The translations under genes and the position numbers were made by a program. From the NCBI GenBank assembly GCA_964624465.1, contig CAZUZD010000300.1, forward strand, positions 1-7,531: a stretch of DNA of 7,531 nucleotides, read 5' to 3'. The notes under the pieces are model-generated. The model made no database searches and was not told where the DNA came from. It worked only from the letters and a program-made list of their open reading frames with translations. Source of the DNA: CAZUZD01 sp964624465 (GTDB taxonomy: Bacteria; Planctomycetota; Planctomycetia; Isosphaerales; Isosphaeraceae). Shown piece by piece: positions 1 to 5,189 of this stretch (positions within the stretch are counted from its first letter, which is position 1; each line of letters opens with the position of its first letter).

Positions 1-430
1 GGTCGGCGTCCTGCACGAGCACGATGTCGCCGTCGGCGTGGGCGAACCCGGTGCGGAGCGCGGCGCCCTTGCCGCGGTTGACCTCGTGGAAGCAGATCGT
101 GAGGTCGGGCTGCTCCTCCTGCCACCGCTTCAGGAGCGCGGAGGTGCCGTCCTTGGAGCAGTCGTCGACCAGGATGATCTGCTTGCGCAGGGGCACGGCG
201 CGGACGCGGTCGACCAGGACGTGGAGGGTGTGGACCTCGTTGTAGACCGGGATCACGACCGAGACGAGCAGGTCGTCGGGGATCTTGCAGAGCCCGAGGG
301 TGCGGGCGACCGGCTCGCCCAGCAGGCGGATGACCCAGTCGCGGCGGGCCACGTCGTCTTCGGGGGGCGCCGGCAGGTCCATCAGGGGCTCCGTCATGAG
401 GCGGGCGTCATCCTGGTCGCGCGCGTCCAT
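1..430 (-). CDS. Glycosyltransferase family 2, N-terminal part (cut by the left edge)
   Basis: The first 143 residues of a GT-A fold glycosyltransferase are visible; the gene runs off the left edge. Residues 56-64 carry the classic GT2 opening (SVVIPVYNE), residues 86-96 the nucleotide-binding strand and acidic pair (ILVDDCSKDGT), 118-123 the NRGKGA motif, and 137-143 the metal/nucleotide-sugar DxD region (LVQDAD). This motif set is typical of dolichyl-phosphate mannose synthase-like enzymes, which transfer a sugar from a nucleotide donor to a polyprenyl-phosphate or glycan acceptor at the inner membrane. The real donor and acceptor cannot be told, and any C-terminal membrane helices lie outside the window. 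The first 55 residues are a polar lead-in. ATG at 430 is chosen because AGGAG (444-440) lies 9 nt upstream. It lies downstream of the Cys-Tyr-rich gene on the same strand but is separated from it by a hairpin and has its own promoter. Confidence 0.94.
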   Translation of the reverse strand, partial: MDARDQDDARLMTEPLMDLPAPPEDDVARRDWVIRLLGEPVARTLGLCKIPDDLLVSVVIPVYNEVHTLHVLVDRVRAVPLRKQIILVDDCSKDGTSALLKRWQEEQPDLTICFHEVNRGKGAALRTGFAHADGDIVLVQDAD

Positions 431-576
431 CGCGGGGGTCTCCTTCCCTGGGGTCGATCGCATGGTGCCGGGGCGCCGGGGGCCCTCCCGAGGGCATTCG
501 CCGGCGCGGTCGCGAGCTTGGGCAGGACCCGGGCGGCCAGGCCCGACCGGCGAGGGTCGTGGGCCGGGCCTCGGGT

Positions 577-609
577 CCAATCGGGCGGGATTATAGACCA
601 ATCGGCCGG
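577..609. repeat. Pair of CCAATCGG direct repeats flanking a -10 box
   Basis: CCAATCGG occurs at 577-584 and again at 598-605. Over 12 nt the two copies agree at 11 positions (577-588 and 598-609). They are 21 nt apart, about two helical turns, so both would face the same side of the DNA, and the TATAAT box of the glycosyltransferase promoter lies between them. This arrangement fits a tandem operator for a regulator, but the regulator is unknown and chance is possible. Confidence 0.35.
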
Positions 610-618
610 AGTGCGGAA
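590..618 (-). promoter_or_regulatory. Predicted sigma70-type promoter for the glycosyltransferase gene
   Basis: On the minus strand the sequence at 595-590 is a perfect TATAAT, a rare AT island in this GC-rich DNA. At 17-nt spacing the -35 position (618-613) reads TTCCGC, a poor match to TTGACA, so an activator or an alternative -35 may be needed. Transcription would start near 583, giving a leader of about 150 nt before the ATG at 430. Two CCAATCGG direct repeats bracket the -10 box. The call rests on the -10 match and its position between a terminator-like hairpin and a start codon. Confidence 0.5.
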
Positions 619-656
619 GTTCGAGCGGCCGACCGGGTCGGGGGCCTGGAAACGCG

Positions 657-690
657 GACGGCCCACCGAGATCGATCTCGGTGGGCCGTC
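657..690 (-). terminator. Perfect 34-nt palindrome, likely terminator of the Cys-Tyr-rich gene
   Basis: Positions 657-690 form a perfect inverted repeat with 17-nt arms centred between 673 and 674 (core GAGATCGATCTC). As RNA it folds into a long GC-rich stem with a minimal loop. It starts about 50 nt beyond the stop codon at 743-741 and precedes the promoter of the next minus-strand gene, as expected of a terminator. Only a short T run (CGCGTTTCC) follows on the minus strand, so this is not a canonical U-tract terminator. It may act with Rho or as a 3' stabilising hairpin, and its symmetry would let it work in both directions. Confidence 0.6.
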
Positions 691-740
691 GCGTGCCGTT
701 CGGGAGGTCATTCCCGAGGCTTGGTACGGGGCGGGCTGGC

Positions 741-1532
741 TCAGAGGCCGGGGCCCGGGGCCGGCGGCACGGCCGGGGCGGCCGGCAGCGACTCGACGGC
801 CGGGGCCGGGGGCTCGGTGGGCAGGCCCTCGGCCGGAGGCGGCGGGGTGGGCTCGCCGGTCGCCGGAGCGACCTCGGCGGCCGGAGCGGCCGGGGCCGAG
901 TCACCGGGGACGGTGGCGGCCGGGGCGGGGGCGACCGGCGTCGAGGTCACCGGGGCCGAGCCCGTGTACTGGGCCGAACCGGTGTACTGCGGCGAGCTGA
1001 TGACCTGGCCGCTGCTGTAGACCGGGCCGCTGATGATCTGGCCGCCGTAGACCGGGGTGTAGCTGCCCATGGTGTAGCCGGCCGTCGACCAGCCGCCGTA
1101 GCAGCTCGCCGCGTTGCCGCCGTAGCAGCCATAGCCACCGTAGCACGAGGCCACCGGGGCGCAGCCGCCGCAGCGCTTCCGCTTCAGGCAGCCGAACAGG
1201 CCGCGGTGCTTGCGGCCGCAGCCGGCGCTGGCGTAGCTGGTGCCGCAGCCGCCGCCGCAGGCGTTCGAGCCGCACGAGCCGCAGGCCGGGGCCGGCATGC
1301 TGTAGCAGGCGCTCGAGTAGCAGCTCTGGGCGCTGCTGTAGCAGCCGTCGTAACCGCCGTAGCAGCTCTGGGCGCTGCTGTAGCAGGCCGGGGCGGCCGC
1401 CACGTAGCCCACATCGTAGCAGGCGCTGTAGCAGCCCGTCGTCACGGCCGGGGCGCTGTAACAGTCGTTACAGCCCTTGTGATGGCAGCCCAGACCGCTG
1501 AGCGCCATCAGCATCACAATCGTACCCTGCAT
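741..1532 (-). CDS. Cys-Tyr-rich, lipoprotein-like secreted protein with Pro/Ala-rich tail (uncharacterised)
   Basis: The 263-residue product has 21 cysteines, all within residues 16-144; 11 of them are in Cys-Tyr pairs such as CYSSAQSCYGGY. Layout: short hydrophobic leader (1-15, MLMALSGLGC), which resembles a lipoprotein signal with Cys16 as candidate lipidated residue though the lipobox is atypical and the N-region lacks Lys/Arg; Cys-Tyr repeats (20-80); Gly/Cys segment (84-105); basic patch (107-121, GRKHRGLFGCLKRKR); second Cys-Tyr-Gly block (130-148); Tyr/Ser/Gly repeats with GQIIS and GQVIS (158-190); Pro/Ala/Glu tail (195-263). The composition suggests an exported, probably disulfide-crosslinked surface or wall protein; this is inference, and I recognise no named domain. 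The start at 1532 is favoured over an ATG at 1655 because GAGGGA (1546-1541) sits 8 nt upstream and the hydrophobic leader begins there. The gene has its own promoter and terminator-like hairpin, so it appears monocistronic. Confidence 0.78.
   Translation of the reverse strand: MQGTIVMLMALSGLGCHHKGCNDCYSAPAVTTGCYSACYDVGYVAAAPACYSSAQSCYGGYDGCYSSAQSCYSSACYSMPAPACGSCGSNACGGGCGTSYASAGCGRKHRGLFGCLKRKRCGGCAPVASCYGGYGCYGGNAASCYGGWSTAGYTMGSYTPVYGGQIISGPVYSSGQVISSPQYTGSAQYTGSAPVTSTPVAPAPAATVPGDSAPAAPAAEVAPATGEPTPPPPAEGLPTEPPAPAVESLPAAPAVPPAPGPGL
1317..1386. repeat. Two exact 28-bp direct repeats inside the Cys-Tyr-rich gene
   Basis: Positions 1317-1344 and 1359-1386 are identical over 28 nt and lie 42 nt (14 codons) apart, so they stay in frame. 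They encode the repeated Cys-Tyr-Ser-Ser-Ala-Gln-Ser-Cys-Tyr unit at residues 50-58 and 64-72. Identity at synonymous positions points to recent in-frame duplication or gene conversion rather than only selection on the protein. Confidence 0.8.
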
Positions 1533-1540
1533 CTGTGTCG

Positions 1541-1546
1541 TCCCTC
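1541..1546 (-). promoter_or_regulatory. Ribosome binding site fixing the start at 1532
   Basis: The minus strand reads GAGGGA here, 8 nt before ATG 1532. The in-frame ATG at 1655 has no comparable site and would add 41 Arg/Pro/Gly-rich residues ahead of the hydrophobic leader, so 1532 is taken as the start. Confidence 0.6.
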
Positions 1547-1723
1547 TTGAGGTGCCGAACCCAGGACCCAACCGACGGCCGGCAGGCGCCGGCCCGCGTC
1601 GAGGTCCCCGGCGAGCGAATCGCGCGCCCGCCCCATCCCAATCAGCGCGTCCCATGCAAACCAGCAGGCCGGCCTAACCGACCATGTTGCCCGCATCCGG
1701 AAGGTCCGCGGAAACTATGGCCG

Positions 1724-1752
1724 ATTTTAGAAGCCCGGGACGGCTGAAGCAA
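1724..1752 (-). promoter_or_regulatory. Predicted sigma70-type promoter for the Cys-Tyr-rich gene
   Basis: Reading the minus strand, TTGCTT (1752-1747) is followed after exactly 17 nt by TAAAAT (1729-1724), a five-of-six match to the -10 consensus. An A/T-rich tract with a small dyad (ATTTT-GAG-AAAAT, 1756-1768) lies just upstream of the -35, where an UP element would be. The start point would be near 1717, leaving a leader of about 185 nt before the ATG at 1532. That is long enough for regulation, but I see no recognisable riboswitch in it. Confidence 0.55.
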
Positions 1753-1877
1753 CCGATTTTGAGAAAATGGGTGATCCAGGGACGCCCCGGAGCCCGAGGT
1801 AAACCTTAGCACTCGATTGGCCTGGCTCGACCTGACGGGTCCGGAAAAGTCTCACGGGCCGAGCCCGAGGGAGCAAC

Positions 1878-2528
1878 ATGACAGCTCGCACAGCGCCGGC
1901 GGCGCCCGGTCGCGCCGGCGGTCCAGACGGGGCAGGGGACGTTCCGGGGCGGCCCTGGCCGACCTGGGCCCGGGGTCTGGCCTCGGCCGCGCTGGGGTTC
2001 CACCTCACGGCGATGCTGGCGGTGGCCCTGGCGGGTCGGCCGGCCTCGCCGCTGCAACAAGGCTTTGCCGGCCTGTTTGCCGGCTACACGGTCGGCCTGA
2101 ACCAGGACGTGACCCACCGCTACTACGCGCCGGCCCCGGGCCCGACGCCGGTGGTGGCGGCCGAGATCCGCTACGAGGACGGCCGCCCGTCGCAGACGGT
2201 CCGGCTGCCCGACCGCTCGGTCTGGCCCCGGGTCCGCTACCAGCGGCAGCTCGCGCTGGCGTACCACCTCAACGACGACTTCCAGCGGGCCCGCAACGCC
2301 CCCGGCGAGCCGCAGACCAGCCGCTGGGCCCGGTCGTACGCCCGGCACCTGGGTGCGGCGTATCCCGGCGCCAGCGTGGTGCGGCTGACCGTGCAGCAGC
2401 ACCTGGTCCCCGACCTCGTCGCGCTGCGGGAGCTGGCCGGGCCGATGAGCCCGCTGCCGGACGTGGACGACGAGCGGTTCTACACCGTGCCCGAGCTGAT
2501 CGGAGAGTTCCCGTGTCAGGACCGCTGA
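1878..2528 (+). CDS. Uncharacterised single-helix membrane protein, partner of the HTTM protein
   Basis: The product has 216 residues. A disordered Ala/Gly/Pro N-terminus (1-28) leads into one membrane segment (about 31-52, ARGLASAALGFHLTAMLAVALAG written in part: GLASAALGFHLTAMLAVAL), followed by a soluble domain. That domain has a conserved-looking stretch at 72-96 (VGLNQDVTHRYYAP, then PGPTPVVAAEI), a WPRVRYQR motif (116-123) and SYARHLGAAYP (153-163). From memory, planctomycete genomes often carry proteins of this style (a Tyr/Phe-aromatic-AP-PGP motif, then WPRLLYHR-like and SYARHL-like motifs) directly ahead of an HTTM gene, but no function has been assigned that I know of. The soluble part probably sits outside the cytoplasm, tethered next to the HTTM protein. 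The start is supported by GAGGGAG 5-6 nt upstream. It overlaps the next gene by 16 nt, which indicates translational coupling. No catalytic motif is visible. Confidence 0.82.
   Translation: MTARTAPAAPGRAGGPDGAGDVPGRPWPTWARGLASAALGFHLTAMLAVALAGRPASPLQQGFAGLFAGYTVGLNQDVTHRYYAPAPGPTPVVAAEIRYEDGRPSQTVRLPDRSVWPRVRYQRQLALAYHLNDDFQRARNAPGEPQTSRWARSYARHLGAAYPGASVVRLTVQQHLVPDLVALRELAGPMSPLPDVDDERFYTVPELIGEFPCQDR
2502..2507 (+). promoter_or_regulatory. Ribosome binding site that sets the GTG start at 2513
   Basis: GGAGAG lies 5 nt before GTG 2513 and inside the end of the preceding gene. It decides the start of the HTTM gene: the open frame extends far upstream without a stop, but those upstream codons only shadow the partner gene. 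Confidence 0.6.
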
Positions 2529-3574
2529 GCGACCCGACCGCGGCCCCGACCCTGGATCTGGACCGCCGCCCCCGGGCGGTGCGGGCCTGGGACCGGTTCT
2601 TCTTCACCCCGGCCGACCCCACGCCGCTGGGCCTGATCCGGATCGCCGTCGGCCTGCTGCTGCTCTGGAGCTTCGGCTGGCTGGGGGTCGACCTCTCGGC
2701 CTGGCTCGGGCCGAAGGGCTGGGCCGATCCCGAGCTGGTGCGGGCGCTGCTGCCGCCGACGGCCTGGTCGTTCTGGCTCTGGCTGCCGCCGGGCCTGATC
2801 GCGCCGGTCTACGGCCTGGGGATGCTCGCGATCCTGGCCCTGACAGTCGGCCTGGGCAGCCGGGTGGCGGCCGTGCTGGTCTGGCTGCTGGTCATCAGCA
2901 CGAACCGGCGGGTGCCGGTGATGTTCTTCGGCTTCGACGGCGTGATGGCGATGTGGACCTTCTACCTGGCCGTCGCCGGCGCCAGCGGCCAGGCGCTGTC
3001 GGTCGATCGCTGGCTGGCACAGCGGGCGGGCCGGGAGCCGGCGGGTCCGCCGCGGCCCACGGTGGCGGCGAACCTGAGCCTGCGGCTGTTCCAGCTCTAC
3101 CTCTGCCTGATCTACGCCAGCGCCGGCCTGGCCAAGCTCCAGGGCACCCCGTGGTGGGACGGCTCGGCGGTGGGGATGCTCCTGGGCAACTCGGAGTTCC
3201 GCCCGATCGACCTGACCGGCCTGGCCGACTTCCCCGCCCTGCTGCAACTGGCCACCCACGGCACCGTGGCCCTGGAGCTGCTGTACCCGATCCTGATCTG
3301 GAACCGGGGCTGGCGGCCCTGGCTGCTCGTCGCGGCGCTCGGCATGCACCTCGGCATTGCGGCCTCGATGGGCCTGACCGTCTTCTCGCTGGCGATGCTC
3401 GCGGGCAACCTGGCGTTCGTGCCGGCCGGCTGGTGGCACGCCCTGGCACGGCTGGTGCGTGGTCGTGGGGGGGCCGGCCGCCTAGAATCGCCGCAGGGGG
3501 CGCTGCCGCCGGACGCACCGGCCCGCCCCGGTGACCGCGACCGCGACCGGCCCCGACCGAGGACGCCCCGATGA
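2513..3574 (+). CDS. HTTM-domain integral membrane protein (vitamin K-dependent gamma-carboxylase-like membrane domain)
   Basis: From GTG 2513 this gives 353 residues. About eight hydrophobic segments are visible (near 40-58, 95-114, 116-130, 143-157, 190-207, 243-262, 270-285 and 287-304). HTTM hallmarks include LIRIAVGLLLLW (41-52), the NRRVPVMFFGFDGVM segment (131-145), and RLFQLYLCLIYASAGLAKL (191-209) followed by WWDG (214-217). HTTM is the membrane domain shared with vitamin K-dependent gamma-glutamyl carboxylase. Lys208 in AGLAKL appears to match the region of the catalytic-base lysine of the human enzyme, by memory alignment. Many bacterial HTTM proteins lack the carboxylase lumenal domain, as here, and have no known reaction. 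Residues 316-353 are a disordered Arg/Asp/Pro tail. The gene overlaps its partner by 16 nt upstream and the next gene by 4 nt (ATGA). Confidence 0.9.
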   Translation: MSGPLSDPTAAPTLDLDRRPRAVRAWDRFFFTPADPTPLGLIRIAVGLLLLWSFGWLGVDLSAWLGPKGWADPELVRALLPPTAWSFWLWLPPGLIAPVYGLGMLAILALTVGLGSRVAAVLVWLLVISTNRRVPVMFFGFDGVMAMWTFYLAVAGASGQALSVDRWLAQRAGREPAGPPRPTVAANLSLRLFQLYLCLIYASAGLAKLQGTPWWDGSAVGMLLGNSEFRPIDLTGLADFPALLQLATHGTVALELLYPILIWNRGWRPWLLVAALGMHLGIAASMGLTVFSLAMLAGNLAFVPAGWWHALARLVRGRGGAGRLESPQGALPPDAPARPGDRDRDRPRPRTPR

Positions 3575-4071
3575 GCCACCCCAGCGGACCCGAACGGGAC
3601 CGGGATCGGCCCCCCACCTCTGTGTCGGCCTCCGAGCGCGAGCTGGAGCTCGGCCGCAACCGCCTCGTCCCCAGCGCCCGGCCCGACGAGTCCGACCGCC
3701 CCGCGCGGCCCCTGGCCCTGCCGCGGCTGTTCCTCCGCGAGCCCGGCTGGCAGGTGGCGGTGAAGGTCGGCAGCGAGCGCACCTTCTGCTACCTGACCCA
3801 CCCGGGCGAGACGTACTACCACCGCCTGGCCGACGGCGAGCTGTACCTCTACCGCGCCGACATCAAGGTCTGCCTGCCCTGCGCCGACCGCCAGGGCCTG
3901 CTGCACCACGAGCCCAAGCGGCTCCGCCCCCCGGCCCGCGACGCCATCGCCGGCCCGGCCAGCGCGGCCGCGCGTGACGAGCCCGGCGTCGAGTACGCCC
4001 TCCGCGAGGACCGCGACCGCCCGCTCTCCGACGGCGCCCACGAGGACAGCTTCCGGCCCCCCCGCCGCTGA
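3571..4071 (+). CDS. Uncharacterised small protein with CxxC motif
   Basis: I do not recognise this 166-residue protein. The first 45 residues are charged and Pro-rich and probably disordered. The central part (46-118) looks folded: LALPRLFLREPGWQVAVKVG (48-67), TFCYLTHPGETYYHRLADGE (71-90), LYLYRADIKVCLPCADRQG (91-109). A CLPC pair (Cys101, Cys104) plus Cys73 could bind a metal or form a disulfide. The C-terminus (120-166) is again polar and low in complexity. There is no signal peptide or membrane segment, so it is probably cytoplasmic. ATG 3571 overlaps the HTTM stop as ATGA, and GAGGA lies about 7 nt upstream, so translation is likely coupled. Codon use matches its neighbours and the folded-looking core argues for a real gene. 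Expression could also come from a TAGAAT-type promoter inside the HTTM tail. Confidence 0.72.
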   Translation: MSHPSGPERDRDRPPTSVSASERELELGRNRLVPSARPDESDRPARPLALPRLFLREPGWQVAVKVGSERTFCYLTHPGETYYHRLADGELYLYRADIKVCLPCADRQGLLHHEPKRLRPPARDAIAGPASAAARDEPGVEYALREDRDRPLSDGAHEDSFRPPRR

Positions 4072-4087
4072 GCCCCGACCAGGCAAT

Positions 4088-4106
4088 CTTGACTTATACA
4101 GTCGAG
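4088..4106 (+). promoter_or_regulatory. Dyad operator resembling an Rrf2/IscR-type site, upstream of the sulfate transporter operon
   Basis: CTTGACTTATACAGTCGAG is an inverted repeat with 7-nt arms and one mismatch around a TATAC centre. The core GACT-N5-AGTC, with YY before it and RR after it, fits the type 1 site described for the Rrf2-family regulator IscR of Escherichia coli. Rrf2-family proteins also control sulfur and cysteine genes in several bacteria (CymR in Bacillus, with a different motif). The dyad overlaps the -35-like TTGACT, so a bound repressor would block polymerase. Which regulator binds is inference; none is encoded in the window. Confidence 0.5.
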
Positions 4107-4117
4107 TTAGCAAGGAT
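4089..4117 (+). promoter_or_regulatory. Predicted promoter of the sulfate transporter operon
   Basis: TTGACT (4089-4094), four or more matches to the -35 consensus, is followed at 17-nt spacing by AAGGAT (4112-4117), which keeps the important A2 and T6 of the -10 but is otherwise weak. Transcription would start near 4124, about 43 nt before the ATG at 4167. The site lies in the only A/T-richer patch between the two operons. Confidence 0.45.
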
Positions 4118-4166
4118 TCGACCTTCGGGCGGGCCGTGACGGGGGCTGGCGGAGGGTCGAGCGGGC

Positions 4167-5189
4167 ATGAGCGGTCGGGAAGCGGGGGGCCAGCGGCCCT
4201 GGGCCCTGGGCGCGCTGGCGCTGCTGGGGCTCGGGTCCGTGCTCTGGGCGGCGACGGGCGGCGGCCGGGAGGGGTCGGCCGATCGGCTCACGATCGGCGC
4301 CTACTCGGTCGTGCGCGAGGCGCTGCATGACGGCGTCCTGCCGGCGTTCCGGGCCCACTGGAAGGCGCGAACCGGCCGCGACGTGCGGTTCGAGGAGTCG
4401 TACAGCTCCAGCGGGGCACAGGCCCGCGCGATCGCCTCCGGCTTCGACGCCGACGTGGCCCTGCTCTCGCTGGAGGGGGACGTCGACCTGCTGGTCAAGG
4501 CCGGCGTGGTGGCCAGGGACTGGAAGCAGGCCCCCGGCGGCGGCATGGTCAGCCGCAGCCTGGTGGTCGTCGGCGTCCGCGACGGCAACCCGCACGGCAT
4601 CTCCGACTGGTCCGACCTGGCGCAGCCCGGCGTGGGCGTGCTCTACGCCGACCCGAAGACCTCGGGCGGGGCCCGCTGGAACATCAACGCCATCTACGGC
4701 GCCGGGCTGCTGCGGGGCGAGTCGCCCGGCCCCGACGCGGCCGTCGCCCTGCTGCGACGGGTGCAGGCGCAGGTCGTCACCATGGACGCCTCGGGCCGGC
4801 AGAGCATGGCGACCTTCGACCGTGGCACCGGCGACGCCGTCGTCACCTACGAGAACGAGCTGCGGCTGCGGGAGAAGCTCACCGGCCAGCCGGCGCCGTA
4901 CGTGATCCCGCCGGCGACGCTGTTGATCGAGAGCCCGGCGGCGCTGGTCGAGACCTCGGTGGCCCGGCACGGTAACCGCGAGCTGGCCGAGGCGTTCCTG
5001 GCGTTCGTCCGCTCCGAGGCCGGCCAGGCGATCCTCGCCGACCACGGCTTCCGGCCGCTCGACGGCCCGCTGCCGCCGGGGGTCTTCACCATGAAGGACC
5101 TGGGCGGCTGGTCGAAGATCAAGAAGGACCTGTACGACCGCGGCGGCGTGTGGGACCGGCTCTTCACCGCGAAGGGGTCCGCGAAATGA
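4167..5189 (+). CDS. sbp: Sulfate/thiosulfate ABC transporter substrate-binding protein
   Basis: This periplasmic binding protein captures sulfate (or thiosulfate) and delivers it to the CysTW permease. The 340 residues begin with a hydrophobic segment (12-30, WALGALALLGLGSVLWAA) that is a signal peptide or an uncleaved anchor; there is no lipobox Cys. Family motifs follow in order: SYSSSGAQARAIASGFDADV (79-98, the ligand-binding Ser/Gly region), NPHGISDWSDL (141-151), ADPKTSGGARWN (161-172), GTGDAVVTYENE (220-231) and the C-terminal FTMKDLGGWSKI (307-318). These closely follow Escherichia coli Sbp and CysP; the DPKTSGGARWN block is diagnostic. I cannot separate sulfate from thiosulfate preference. 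ATG 4167 has GGAGGG 10 nt upstream. Its stop overlaps the cysT start by 4 nt. Control is probably through the dyad at 4088-4106. Confidence 0.95.
   Translation: MSGREAGGQRPWALGALALLGLGSVLWAATGGGREGSADRLTIGAYSVVREALHDGVLPAFRAHWKARTGRDVRFEESYSSSGAQARAIASGFDADVALLSLEGDVDLLVKAGVVARDWKQAPGGGMVSRSLVVVGVRDGNPHGISDWSDLAQPGVGVLYADPKTSGGARWNINAIYGAGLLRGESPGPDAAVALLRRVQAQVVTMDASGRQSMATFDRGTGDAVVTYENELRLREKLTGQPAPYVIPPATLLIESPAALVETSVARHGNRELAEAFLAFVRSEAGQAILADHGFRPLDGPLPPGVFTMKDLGGWSKIKKDLYDRGGVWDRLFTAKGSAK

Larger units (their letters stand above)
431..740. other. Intergenic region between the two minus-strand genes (310 nt)
   Basis: This region holds the palindromic terminator-like hairpin (657-690), the TATAAT promoter with its flanking direct repeats (577-618), and a leader of about 150 nt for the glycosyltransferase. 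No additional coding frame is convincing: the open frames across it lack a ribosome site and only shadow the neighbours. Confidence 0.6.
1533..1877. other. Divergent intergenic region (345 nt)
   Basis: This stretch separates the minus-strand Cys-Tyr-rich gene from the plus-strand HTTM operon. It holds the predicted minus-strand promoter (1724-1752) and the A/T-rich patch around 1715-1770. I could not identify a convincing plus-strand promoter: TTGAGA at 1759-1764 has no acceptable -10 at normal spacing. A GGGAG ribosome site precedes the ATG at 1878. No small gene or RNA is supported. Confidence 0.6.

Noticed and set aside
38..1000. Long plus-strand open frame of 320 codons
   Set aside because: It is antisense to the glycosyltransferase and to the Cys-Tyr-rich gene, crosses a terminator-like palindrome, and encodes Arg/Gly/Pro-rich low-complexity sequence typical of GC-rich shadow frames.
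681..1550. Plus-strand open frame of 289 codons opposite the Cys-Tyr-rich gene
   Set aside because: The product is an Ala/Arg/Gly/Val string with no domain-like pattern. The minus-strand frame has the ribosome site, leader, promoter and ordered repeats.
1533..1655. N-terminal extension of the Cys-Tyr-rich gene to ATG 1655
   Set aside because: It adds 41 Arg/Pro/Gly residues before the hydrophobic leader and has no ribosome site; the start at 1532 has one.
1756..1768. Small dyad ATTTT-GAG-AAAAT in the divergent intergenic region
   Set aside because: The arms are only 5 bp. It is better read as the A/T-rich tract upstream of the minus-strand promoter than as a separate operator.
1817..2512. 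Upstream part of the open frame continuous with the HTTM gene
   Set aside because: It overlaps the 216-residue partner gene in another frame and is low complexity. GTG 2513 with GGAGAG is the better start.
2516..4113. Long minus-strand open frames opposite the HTTM and 166-residue genes
   Set aside because: Gln/Arg/Pro-rich antisense shadows without ribosome sites or recognisable motifs.
4118..4160. Possible hairpin hiding the ribosome site of the sulfate-binding gene (TCGACC 4118-4123 with GGTCGA 4155-4160)
   Set aside because: Only 6 bp with a 31-nt loop in GC-rich DNA; such pairs are expected by chance.
4107..5045. Minus-strand open frame of 312 codons opposite the sulfate-binding gene
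   Set aside because: Antisense shadow. The plus strand encodes clear sulfate-binding protein motifs.
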